Source: J089 sp964535735 (GTDB taxonomy: Bacteria; Fidelibacterota; Marinisomatia; Marinisomatales; J089). Taken from it: a stretch of DNA of 64,000 nucleotides. The position numbers and the translations under genes are program-made. This document shows, piece by piece, positions 1-7,904 of this stretch. Position 1 is the stretch's first letter. Every line of letters starts with the position of its first letter. The notes beneath the pieces are model-generated. The model had not been told where the DNA came from. It saw only the letters and a program-made list of their open reading frames with translations, and did no database searches. The stretch spans positions 1 through 64,000 of the forward strand of contig CAZHTM010000012.1 in NCBI GenBank assembly GCA_964535735.1. Direction: 5' to 3'.

Positions 1-101
1 ATCCCAATTTTGAGGAGTTCCAGACCTGTTTTAAAACTTTTACCGGACACTACTGTTCTTAGATAACGAATTCCTGATATGGTTTCGGGGGAGGGATCGT
101 T

Positions 102-242
102 ATGAATCTCCAAATCGAATCCAGTGGCAAGGTGTCGGTTGTTACGGAAATCGGAGCCACCGGATTCGGAAAAGATTTTTGGTCGAAAGATCACGAGCAT
201 GATCTGATCTTAGAACTGAAAAAGTCATTTCAGGGCTTTTGA
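102..242 (+). CDS. Possible small protein of 46 residues, unknown
   Basis: A short open frame begins at an ATG placed 7 bases after a purine-rich GGGGAGGG stretch that could act as a ribosome binding site. It stops 2 bases before the ATG of the sensor kinase, which would fit translational coupling. The product is charged (many Lys, Asp, Glu) with no signal peptide or membrane segment. I do not recognise a family. It could be a real small partner of the kinase, a remnant, or chance. Confidence 0.3.
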   Translation: MNLQIESSGKVSVVTEIGATGFGKDFWSKDHEHDLILELKKSFQGF

Positions 243-244
243 TT

Positions 245-2935
245 ATGGCTAGCTTTAATTTCAGCAAGCCCTCCATCATTTCTAGCAATACCCAAATTGA
301 TAAGAAACAATACCGCATTCTTTATTGTCAAAACAGGGGGCAGAACACCGAAGATATTCAAACCATCCTTAGAAATAGCCGTTTAAATCACGCCTTCACT
401 TCCGTGAGTAATGAATCGGAGTTTCGGTCACAACTTCAGCATTCCCGTCCTGATGTAATTCTTTCTGATTACAACCTATGGAATTTTTCCGGATTTGAGG
501 CATTTCAAATCGCCCGTCAGGCAATTCCATCCGTTCCTTTTATTTTTATCAGTGAGACCATGAATGAAACCAATGCTCTGAAGGCTGTCCAGGCAGGTGC
601 AGACGATTTTATTTTTCGGGAACACCTGTCACGTCTTACGCCGGCAATTATGGCCGCCGTAAAACGTTTCGAATTGGAACTGGATCGGAATTCCCAAAAA
701 GAATTTCTGGAATTAGTCCTGAATTCTCTGGCCTATCCCTTTTTTGTAATTAACGTTGATGACCACAAAATTGTGTTTTCAAACCGTGTAAAAAACACCC
801 CGGAAATGGATCCATTTCCCACCTGTTATGCTGTATCTCATCACCGGGACAGTCCCTGTACCGGTAGTGATCATCCGTGCCCGATGGTTCAGGTTGTTGC
901 CACGGGGCAACCGGTCATTGTAGAGCACAACCATTATGATCATAATAACCATCTCCGACAAATGGAAGTTCACTGTTTCCCAATTATATCTGAAGATGGT
1001 TCTGTTAAACAGATTATTGAATCGTCGGTAGATATTACCGAAAGGGTTCAGGCTCAGGAGGAACTTAAAAAAGCAAAAGAACGCTTCCAGGCTTTGGTGG
1101 ACACTGCCACCGATGCCATCATTAGCCGCGATGCCCAGGGACAGATCAGTGTTTGGAATAAAGCCGCAGAAAAAATGTTCGGATATACTGCCCAGGAGGT
1201 AATGGGAAAAGAATTGCACAATATTATTGCCCCTGAACGTTATCGGGATCAGGCCTTTGCCAAATTGAAAACGTTTGTCAAGACCGGTAAAGGAGCAATT
1301 ATTGGGCAAACTCTGGAAATTTTCGCCCAGCGACGTGACGGCAGCGAATTCCCAGTAGAAGTATCTGTGTCCAGTTTTCAACAGGATGGACACTGGCAGG
1401 CTACTGCAATTATTCGGGATATTTCCGAACGGAAAGCCGCGGAGGCCCGAATCCATATGTTGTCCACTGCCGTGAATCAGAGTTCCTCCGGTATTGTATT
1501 GATCGACAAAGACTGGAAAATCATCTATGTGAACCCCCGGTTTACTAAAATCACCGGATTTGCTGAATCCGATGTATACCGCAAACCGCTGCGAATTCTT
1601 GTCAACCGTGAAAATGTATCTCATAATGTTTGCGAAGAACTTAAGGGCACCGTTATGAGTGGCCGGGTTTGGAGATCCGATATTCACAATCGTCGAAAAG
1701 ATGGCTCGGAATACTGGGAATCGGTGGCTATATCATCCATCTTTGACCCAGAAGGTCATATACTGCAATATTTACTGACCGTAGATGATATCACTTCTCA
1801 GGTTGAAGCCCAAAAATCACTGGAAGAAAACGAACGAAAATTCCGTAAAGTTGTTGAACAATCCAATGACGGGATTTACGTCCTCCACAAGAAGCGCTTC
1901 CAATTTGTCAACTCGCGTTTTACCGAAATAACCGGGTATTCTGCACAAGATGTTTGCCAGGAATCTTTTGATTATAAAACTATGATGACTGAAGAGGGGA
2001 AAGAGGTCTTATACCAACGGATTTCTGCTCTGAAACAGGGAGAAACCATTCCAGACCAGTATACCTTTCAAGGTCTGACTAAATCCGGACAGATTCGTTA
2101 TTTTGAAGTGAGCATTGCTCCTATTGAATGGGAAGGGAATCCTTCCACCTTGGGTGTCTTGCGGGATGTGACTGAAGCTATTTCTATGCAGAAGAAATTG
2201 AAGCAGGCGTTGAAAGAGGCTCGACAGGGAGAGGAAATCAAACGATTATTTTTGGCCAATATGTCCCACGAAATACGAACACCGTTAAATGGGATCATCG
2301 GATTTTTAGACTTATTGCAACACTCCCTTAAAGACCGATTAAATGATGAAGAACAAGCGTATATTTCCCAGGCTTTAGTCAGTGGCGATCGCCTCATCCA
2401 CACGGTTCATGAAATTTTGGACATGTCCTTGATTGAATCAGGCACCTTCATGATTAAACCGAAAATTTTAAATTTAGTGGATCTATTGGAACGGGTGTAT
2501 CAGTTTTACCAACCAAAGGCACAGAAACATAATTTGGATTTTAGTTTTGATTGTACTGAGAAAGAGATCTGGATCCATGCCGACAGTTTTTGCATACAGC
2601 GTTCCTTGGAAAACCTTATCGAAAATGCGATAAAATTCACCTCAAAAGGAAGCGTAACCGTGCGTTTGATTCGGCAAGGGTCCGAAGCACAAATCATCAT
2701 CCAGGATACAGGCATCGGGATTACAAAAGAATATCTGAAGCACCTCTATCAACCCTTTTCCCAAGAAAGCGAAGGATACACCAAAGAATTTCAAGGTGTC
2801 GGTCTTGGCCTGGCCTTGACGAAACAATATTTAGATTTGAATTCAATTCCTATCGATGTGGATAGCACAAAGGGGAAGGGGACCACGTTTACACTCCATG
2901 TCCCGATTCTCAAAGAGAATTGTCCAAATGAATGA
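245..2935 (+). CDS. Multi-PAS sensor histidine kinase with N-terminal receiver-like domain
   Basis: A cytoplasmic-looking sensor kinase of about 896 residues; no membrane segment is visible. Domain order: receiver-like domain (about 20-140), PAS 1 (about 150-265), three further PAS domains (about 270-395, 400-525, 530-650), a HisKA dimerisation domain with phospho-acceptor His675 in the sequence ANMSHEIRTP, then a HATPase with N box (ENLIENAIKF), G1 box (DTGIGI) and G2 box (GVGLGLAL). The receiver keeps an Asp at about 75 (LSDYNL) but its first strand reads RILYCQN without the usual acidic pair, and the conserved Lys is replaced by Arg (FIFREHL). PAS 1 has a Cys/His-rich stretch with C194, C205 and C212. 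I chose ATG 245 over TTG 239. The signal sensed and the partner regulator are not evident. Confidence 0.9.
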   Translation: MASFNFSKPSIISSNTQIDKKQYRILYCQNRGQNTEDIQTILRNSRLNHAFTSVSNESEFRSQLQHSRPDVILSDYNLWNFSGFEAFQIARQAIPSVPFIFISETMNETNALKAVQAGADDFIFREHLSRLTPAIMAAVKRFELELDRNSQKEFLELVLNSLAYPFFVINVDDHKIVFSNRVKNTPEMDPFPTCYAVSHHRDSPCTGSDHPCPMVQVVATGQPVIVEHNHYDHNNHLRQMEVHCFPIISEDGSVKQIIESSVDITERVQAQEELKKAKERFQALVDTATDAIISRDAQGQISVWNKAAEKMFGYTAQEVMGKELHNIIAPERYRDQAFAKLKTFVKTGKGAIIGQTLEIFAQRRDGSEFPVEVSVSSFQQDGHWQATAIIRDISERKAAEARIHMLSTAVNQSSSGIVLIDKDWKIIYVNPRFTKITGFAESDVYRKPLRILVNRENVSHNVCEELKGTVMSGRVWRSDIHNRRKDGSEYWESVAISSIFDPEGHILQYLLTVDDITSQVEAQKSLEENERKFRKVVEQSNDGIYVLHKKRFQFVNSRFTEITGYSAQDVCQESFDYKTMMTEEGKEVLYQRISALKQGETIPDQYTFQGLTKSGQIRYFEVSIAPIEWEGNPSTLGVLRDVTEAISMQKKLKQALKEARQGEEIKRLFLANMSHEIRTPLNGIIGFLDLLQHSLKDRLNDEEQAYISQALVSGDRLIHTVHEILDMSLIESGTFMIKPKILNLVDLLERVYQFYQPKAQKHNLDFSFDCTEKEIWIHADSFCIQRSLENLIENAIKFTSKGSVTVRLIRQGSEAQIIIQDTGIGITKEYLKHLYQPFSQESEGYTKEFQGVGLGLALTKQYLDLNSIPIDVDSTKGKGTTFTLHVPILKENCPNE

Positions 2936-3271
2936 TCTTAATTCTAGGATAAGAACGTTGAACGTGATGGCTTAAGATGAAGCAACCCCGTCCTTTCTGT
3001 CTATCTTTTTGAAATAAGTTTCCATTCCCAATAGCGATTGTATCCTGTACCGACCGATTATTAAATACTTGCAAAAAGACCGTAATTCCCCAAAAAATTT
3101 TGTTTTGGTTTACCCTTAAACTTCTGAGTCGGTTTTTATCTCAAATGGTATGAAAAAAGAACATTCCAAATGATTGTTTGGAAAGGTCAGTAAAAAATTA
3201 TGCCTTTGAATTGCATTTTGGGTTGGACGTATCTTTTCTGTTGTTTCCAACCCTGAGATTTATTGACGAAG
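2936..3271 (+). other. Intergenic leader of the nucleoside-salvage operon with inverted repeats
   Basis: This 336-base AT-rich stretch holds no convincing gene. It contains two perfect dyads near its right end: 3164-3170 with 3177-3183 (7 bp, 6-base loop) and 3220-3227 with 3246-3253 (8 bp, 18-base loop). A third pairing, 3178-3184 with 3244-3250, would be incompatible with both. The last hairpin ends 18 bases before the udk start. The promoter of udk-tdk-transporter presumably lies here, but I see no clear consensus. Confidence 0.4.
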
Positions 3272-3898
3272 ATGACAGCAAAGACTATCCTGATTGGTAT
3301 TGCCGGCGGAACGGGTTCCGGAAAAACTACAATTGCCCAGGCTTTGGTTAAAGAATACGGCCAGGGGGAAGTGGTCATTCTGGAACAGGATTCCTATTAC
3401 CATGATTTATCTGATTTATCTCTGGAAGAACGACAGCATTACAATTTTGACCATCCCGATTCCATTGATATAGACCTATTTCTCTCCCATTTAAAAGCTT
3501 TATGGGAAGGAAAAAGCATTTTGAAACCCGTCTATGATTTCTCCACCCACACGCGTAATTCTCAAACCGTACAAATTGAACCCCACCGGGTCGTGGTGGT
3601 GGAAGGCATTCTGGTCCTCCATTTTCCTTCCATTCGGGAATTGCTGGACATTAAAATCTATGTGGAAACTCCCGCCGATATCCGGTTCATCCGACGTTTA
3701 AAACGAGATATTGATGCCCGGGGTCGTACCACTCACTCCGTGATTAACCAATATTTAAGTACTGTCCGTCATATGCATGAACAATTCGTGGAACCGTCGA
3801 AATTCTACGCTGACATTATCATTCCGGAAGGCGGCCAGAATACGGTAGCCATTAATTTATTGCGGACTAAAATCGATTTCACCTTAAGCAGGAACTAA
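3272..3898 (+). CDS. udk: Uridine kinase
   Basis: Phosphorylates uridine and cytidine to UMP and CMP in pyrimidine salvage, in the cytoplasm. The N-terminus carries the P-loop GIAGGTGSGKTT, followed by the substrate-binding region typical of the phosphoribulokinase/uridine kinase fold (DSYYHDLSDL, NFDHPDSID, VVVEGILVLH, RRLKRDIDARGRT). About 208 residues, the normal length. ATG 3272 is preferred to an upstream in-frame TTG at 3263 because it puts the P-loop at the usual distance from the N-terminus. It is followed 4 bases later by thymidine kinase, forming a nucleoside-salvage operon with the transporter downstream. Confidence 0.95.
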   Translation: MTAKTILIGIAGGTGSGKTTIAQALVKEYGQGEVVILEQDSYYHDLSDLSLEERQHYNFDHPDSIDIDLFLSHLKALWEGKSILKPVYDFSTHTRNSQTVQIEPHRVVVVEGILVLHFPSIRELLDIKIYVETPADIRFIRRLKRDIDARGRTTHSVINQYLSTVRHMHEQFVEPSKFYADIIIPEGGQNTVAINLLRTKIDFTLSRN

Positions 3899-3902
3899 AT
3901 AT

Positions 3903-4469
3903 ATGCTTTCCCATACTCCAAATAACGGCGGCTGGATCGAAGTCATTTGCGGTAGTATGTTTAGCGGCAAAACAGAAGAATTGATCCGCCGTTTACGCCG
4001 CGCAGAAATCGCCCGACAGAAAACCATTATTTTTAAACCCCGAATTGATACCCGATATAGTGAAAACCATATTGTATCTCACAATCAACGGCGCATGGAA
4101 TCCCACCTGGTGGAATCTTCACGGGAAATTTGGAACCAGTCCCAATCAGTAGACGTGGTAGGTATCGACGAGGCTCAATTCATGGATGACGGCATTCTGG
4201 ACGTTTGTAGACAATTGGCCGCCCACCAAAAACGTGTGGTTGTAGCCGGGCTGGATAGAGATTTCCGAGGGTTGCCGTTCGGTCCCATGCCGGCGCTGAT
4301 GTGCGAAGCTGATTACTTGGATAAACTCCAGGCCATTTGTGTCATTTGCGGTAATCCTGCGTCCTATACCCAACGAACCACGCTTCAGGCGGAACAGGTG
4401 GTCATCGGGGAAACGGATATTTACGAAGCCCGATGTCGCCATTGCTTTCAACCTCCGGAGGAATCATGA
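3903..4469 (+). CDS. tdk: Thymidine kinase (type II)
   Basis: Makes dTMP from thymidine. Walker A reads GSMFSGKTEE and the DEAQF box follows (VGIDEAQFMDD). The lasso/zinc region has two Cys pairs, CVIC and, near the C-terminus, CRHC, as in zinc-binding type II enzymes. At 188 residues it is of normal length. Its stop overlaps the start of the nucleoside transporter in an ATGA junction, so the two are probably translationally coupled. Confidence 0.95.
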   Translation: MLSHTPNNGGWIEVICGSMFSGKTEELIRRLRRAEIARQKTIIFKPRIDTRYSENHIVSHNQRRMESHLVESSREIWNQSQSVDVVGIDEAQFMDDGILDVCRQLAAHQKRVVVAGLDRDFRGLPFGPMPALMCEADYLDKLQAICVICGNPASYTQRTTLQAEQVVIGETDIYEARCRHCFQPPEES

Positions 4470-5683
4470 CCCATTTTACGGGAATTTTAGGTGTTGGCGT
4501 CCTATTGGGAATTGCTGTACTCATGTCCAATAATCGACGTCGAATTCCCTGGCGGATGGTGATCTGGGGATTATTGCTCCAGTTGTTCTTCGCATTGTTT
4601 ATTCTCAAAACACCGATTGGCCAGCCGTTTTTCAAGCTCTTAGACACGGGCATTCAAAAATTACTCAGTTTCAGTGATGCCGGATCGGATTTTCTGTTTA
4701 AATCCTTTGGCTCCGGAGTTGTGGAAGGACCATTGATGAATTTTGCCTTTCGTGTGTTGCCTTCGATCATTTTTTTCAGTTCCTTGATGGCGGTTCTTTA
4801 TCACTATGGAATTATGCAATGGATCGTAAAATGGATCGCTCGGGGCATGCAGAAGACCTTGAAAACCAGTGGCGCTGAAACGCTTAGTGTATCCGCCAAT
4901 ATATTCGTGGGACAAACGGAAGCGCCCCTCATGATCCGACCCTTTGTTCAACGCATGACCCAGTCGGAACTTATGACCGTCATGACCGGCGGATTTGCTA
5001 CTGTCGCAGGTGGCGTCATGGCTATGTATGTGAAAATGCTGTGGGACATTCCCGGAATTGCCGGTCATCTGATGGCCGCGTCCATCATGAGCGCCCCTGC
5101 GGCCCTGGTCGTTTCTAAGATAATCTTTCCGGAAACCGAAACCCCGGAAACCTTAGAATCCAAAGATATCCAGGTAGAGCGATTGGAAGATAATGGTATG
5201 GAAGCCTTGTCCCGAGGAGCAACCGAGGGGTTGAAATTAGCCGGGAATGTGGCAGCCATGTTGATGGCCATTGTAGCCATGATTGCTATGGTAAATGCAT
5301 TTTTAGGCTTGGCCGGTACATCCCTGGAAGCGATCTTAGGGTGGATTTTCCGTCCTTTGGCCTGGACCATGGGCGCGCCCTGGAACGAGGCTCAAGTCTT
5401 GGGATCCCTCATGGGAAAAAAACTGGTTCTGACAGAATTGATTGCCTACAGTGATTTAAGTAGCTTAAGATTAGAACACGCCATTTCAGATCGAACCGCT
5501 ATCATCGCCAGTTATGCCCTCTGTGGATTCGCTAATTTTGCTTCCATTGGAATACAATTAGGTGGTATTGGCGGGATGGCCCCAAATCGGCGATCTGATT
5601 TGGCCCGGTTGGGGTTCAAAGCAATGATAGGTGGAGCTCTGGCATCATGGATTACCGCATCGGTTGCCGGGATGCTCATATAA
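4466..5683 (+). CDS. Concentrative nucleoside transporter (CNT/NupC family)
   Basis: An inner-membrane cation-coupled nucleoside importer of 405 residues with many hydrophobic helices. CNT signatures are present: GQTEAPLMIRPF in the first half (nucleoside-binding hairpin) and the CGFANFASIGIQ stretch near the C-terminus. The start ATG at 4466 overlaps the tdk stop. Its position behind uridine and thymidine kinases suggests uptake of nucleosides that those kinases then trap. The exact substrate range cannot be read from sequence. Confidence 0.93.
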   Translation: MTHFTGILGVGVLLGIAVLMSNNRRRIPWRMVIWGLLLQLFFALFILKTPIGQPFFKLLDTGIQKLLSFSDAGSDFLFKSFGSGVVEGPLMNFAFRVLPSIIFFSSLMAVLYHYGIMQWIVKWIARGMQKTLKTSGAETLSVSANIFVGQTEAPLMIRPFVQRMTQSELMTVMTGGFATVAGGVMAMYVKMLWDIPGIAGHLMAASIMSAPAALVVSKIIFPETETPETLESKDIQVERLEDNGMEALSRGATEGLKLAGNVAAMLMAIVAMIAMVNAFLGLAGTSLEAILGWIFRPLAWTMGAPWNEAQVLGSLMGKKLVLTELIAYSDLSSLRLEHAISDRTAIIASYALCGFANFASIGIQLGGIGGMAPNRRSDLARLGFKAMIGGALASWITASVAGMLI

Positions 5684-5699
5684 AAATTCAGAGGATAGT

Positions 5700-6275
5700 A
5701 TGCGTTTGATTTTACTCGGTCCTCCAGGAGTGGGAAAGGGTACTCAGGCCCAACGACTCAAGGACCATTATTCTATCGTTCATTTATCCACCGGCGATAT
5801 TTTGCGCGCTGAAATTGCCGCCAATACCGACTTGGGGAATCATGCTAAATCTTTCATGGATCAGGGTCAATTGGTGCCGGATGAGATACTGTTGGAAATG
5901 ATGAGCGGTCGCCTACAGCAGAAAGACTGCCGTGCCGGGTATTTATTGGATGGATTTCCCCGGACAATTCCCCAGGCGGAAGGTTTAACCGATATTCTCA
6001 ATACATTAAATCAACAATTGGATGCGGTTGTAAGTTTGACCGCAGATCGGGATGAATTGATCCATCGCCTCTTACTCAGGGGAAAAACATCAGGCCGGAG
6101 TGACGATAATCTGGCAGTAATCCGCCAGCGATTGGACGTGTACCGGGAACGGACCGAGCCACTGGTCACCTATTATCAAGAGGCCAAACTCTTGGTGGAA
6201 GTGGATGGCATTGGATCCATTCCGGAAATTACCGAACGAATTATTAACGCCTTGGATGTAACATGCTCAAAGTAG
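5700..6275 (+). CDS. adk: Adenylate kinase
   Basis: Interconverts AMP + ATP with 2 ADP. The P-loop GPPGVGKGTQ, the AMP-binding STGDILRAEI and LDGFPRTIPQAE motifs and the RERTEPL segment are visible. The LID is the short form (RGKTSGRSDDN), without the zinc-binding Cys set, giving 191 residues. The true start is ATG 5700; a longer in-frame extension would lie inside the transporter. The 3' end overlaps coaE by 13 bases. Confidence 0.96.
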   Translation: MRLILLGPPGVGKGTQAQRLKDHYSIVHLSTGDILRAEIAANTDLGNHAKSFMDQGQLVPDEILLEMMSGRLQQKDCRAGYLLDGFPRTIPQAEGLTDILNTLNQQLDAVVSLTADRDELIHRLLLRGKTSGRSDDNLAVIRQRLDVYRERTEPLVTYYQEAKLLVEVDGIGSIPEITERIINALDVTCSK

Positions 6276-6856
6276 GACTTACCGGCGGTATCGGTAGCGG
6301 CAAAAGTACCGCCAGCGCCATTCTAGCGGAACTTGGCGCTTATATATTCGACGCCGATAAAGAAGCCAAACATATTCTGGATTCTAACGAAGCAGTTCAG
6401 AGTGAATTGATTGCCGAATTTGGGACCGATATCATTGGCCCGGATGAAACCATTGATCGCCGGAAGCTGGCCCGGATCAGTTTTCAGGATGAAGATCATC
6501 AGCTTCGTCTGAATTCCATTATTCATCCTTTTATCTTCGAAGAATTTGATCGGCAATTTGAAAAAATTTCCGCTCAATCCACCTATCCTCTCTTTGTCGT
6601 AGATGGAGCCCTCATTTTTGAATCCGGACTGGATCAGCATCTGGATTATATTATTGTCATCAGTTCAACGGTAAAACATCGAATCGAACGCGCTTTGAAA
6701 CGGGGCACCTTGACCCGAGAAGAAATTATCAAGCGAATGGAGCTTCAGTGGACCGATGAAGATAAAATTCACAGCGCTGATTTTGTTATTCACAACAATT
6801 CCACCGAAGACACCCTCAAAGAGCAGATCCAACAGGTTTATCAGCAACTGGTATAA
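6263..6856 (+). CDS. coaE: Dephospho-CoA kinase
   Basis: Last step of coenzyme A synthesis: phosphorylates the 3'-hydroxyl of dephospho-CoA. P-loop GLTGGIGSGKST at the N-terminus, then YIFDADKEAK (substrate-binding Asp) and the VVDGALIFESGLD segment. It has 197 residues, a normal length. ATG 6263 lies inside the end of adk, so the pair is probably co-translated. It appears to be the last gene of the udk-to-coaE run; 183 bases follow before the next gene. Confidence 0.95.
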   Translation: MLKVGLTGGIGSGKSTASAILAELGAYIFDADKEAKHILDSNEAVQSELIAEFGTDIIGPDETIDRRKLARISFQDEDHQLRLNSIIHPFIFEEFDRQFEKISAQSTYPLFVVDGALIFESGLDQHLDYIIVISSTVKHRIERALKRGTLTREEIIKRMELQWTDEDKIHSADFVIHNNSTEDTLKEQIQQVYQQLV

Positions 6857-6914
6857 CCCAGGTTCTGGTTAGAGGAATTGCCCCTTACTCCATGAAATCC
6901 CTAAATTGTAATAC

Positions 6915-6930
6915 AAGACACGTTTGTCTT
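6915..6930 (+). terminator. Weak hairpin after coaE
   Basis: AAGACA pairs with TGTCTT around a 4-base loop, 58 bases after the coaE stop. The bases after it are AT-rich but there is no U-run, so termination here is only possible. Confidence 0.25.
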
Positions 6931-7039
6931 ATTATGCGGATACCACCACCATCCAGATTCTTGTTCCCCAGACGTCGGATTGCGATGTTGATGTTTTCAC
7001 CGTCGTCAGCGGAATCCGGAATCCGAAAGGAGACCAGCC

Positions 7040-7336
7040 ATGCCTAAACCCATAACGTCCTATACTTCCTGTGAAGCGTTATTAGTGGATGCTATTCGGG
7101 AGGAACAAGAGGCGGCAGAATGGTACCGTCAGGCCGTTCACATATCCTCGGACCCCGAGGTTCAAACGCTTTTGTATCGGCTGGCCGACATGGAAATGCG
7201 ACATGCCCGTGAATTAACATTGTGTCTGGAGGCGGTACAAAATCAACAGGCGGTTCAGGACGGAATTCTCGCTTCGTTTGGTGAAACCGGAATGGAACCA
7301 CAACGAGTTCCAAACAGAGGAGCACTGCATGATTGA
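7040..7336 (+). CDS. Small ferritin-like (rubrerythrin-type) protein
   Basis: A 98-residue helical protein with two Glu-rich helices resembling half of a ferritin-like di-iron bundle: EEQEAAEWYRQAV in the first, and ADMEMRHARELT, with an ExxH arrangement, in the second. It lacks the rubredoxin domain of classical rubrerythrin and is too short for a complete four-helix bundle, so it may dimerise. A good Shine-Dalgarno (GAAAGGAG) precedes the ATG. The stop overlaps the start of the oxidoreductase gamma subunit, so it belongs to that operon. A role in peroxide or oxygen protection of the iron-sulfur enzyme is inference. Confidence 0.75.
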   Translation: MPKPITSYTSCEALLVDAIREEQEAAEWYRQAVHISSDPEVQTLLYRLADMEMRHARELTLCLEAVQNQQAVQDGILASFGETGMEPQRVPNRGALHD

Positions 7337-7895
7337 AATACGAATGCACGGTCGCGGGGGACAGGGTGCGGTCGTAGCCTGTAAAATTTTGGCTTCAGCC
7401 GTTTTTAAGGAAGGAAAATTTGCCCAATCTTTCCCTGCCTTTGGCGTTGAACGGCGAGGTGCGCCGGTGATGGCTTTTATCCGGATTGATGACCGGCCGA
7501 TTCATCTTCGAACCGAAATTTACGAACCTCAGCACCTGATTGTTTTGGACCCCACGCTATTGCAAACCGTCGAGGTAACCTCCGGATTAGTCAAGGGGGG
7601 AACCATCCTCCTCAATAGCGCCACTCCGGCGACGGACTATCCCCAGCTCAAGGACTTTACCGTCGCCACTGTTAATGCCAATCAAATTGCTGTTAATCAT
7701 GGCTTGGGAACCAAATCCACACCCATTGTTAATACTGCCATCCTGGGCGCGTTCTCTAAATTCACCGGACTCGTAAGCCTGGACGCGCTGGTGGATACCA
7801 TTCTGGCTTATGCTCCTCTGAAACCGGAGGAAAACGCCGCCGCCACCAGGGACGCTTTTGAACTCTGTCAGTTTACTCAATCGGCCCCCGTCTAG
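7329..7895 (+). CDS. porG: 2-oxoacid:ferredoxin oxidoreductase, gamma subunit
   Basis: A 188-residue catalytic gamma subunit of a pyruvate-type 2-oxoacid:acceptor oxidoreductase. The N-terminal signature MHGRGGQGAVVACKIL and the following QSFPAFGVERRGAPV are diagnostic of the POR_N gamma fold. ATG 7329 is preferred because the conserved signature follows at once; it overlaps the upstream gene by 8 bases. The substrate (pyruvate, 2-oxoglutarate or branched-chain 2-oxoacid) cannot be fixed from this subunit. Confidence 0.92.
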   Translation: MIEIRMHGRGGQGAVVACKILASAVFKEGKFAQSFPAFGVERRGAPVMAFIRIDDRPIHLRTEIYEPQHLIVLDPTLLQTVEVTSGLVKGGTILLNSATPATDYPQLKDFTVATVNANQIAVNHGLGTKSTPIVNTAILGAFSKFTGLVSLDALVDTILAYAPLKPEENAAATRDAFELCQFTQSAPV

Positions 7896-7904
7896 GAGAT
7901 TATC

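Noticed and set aside
3..62. Tail of an upstream gene with an AraC-like ending (FKTFTG)
   Set aside because: Only 19 residues before a stop; the resemblance is too short to support a call.
779..1687. 302-codon minus-strand frame
   Set aside because: Lies fully antisense to the PAS domains of the sensor kinase and has no recognisable domain.
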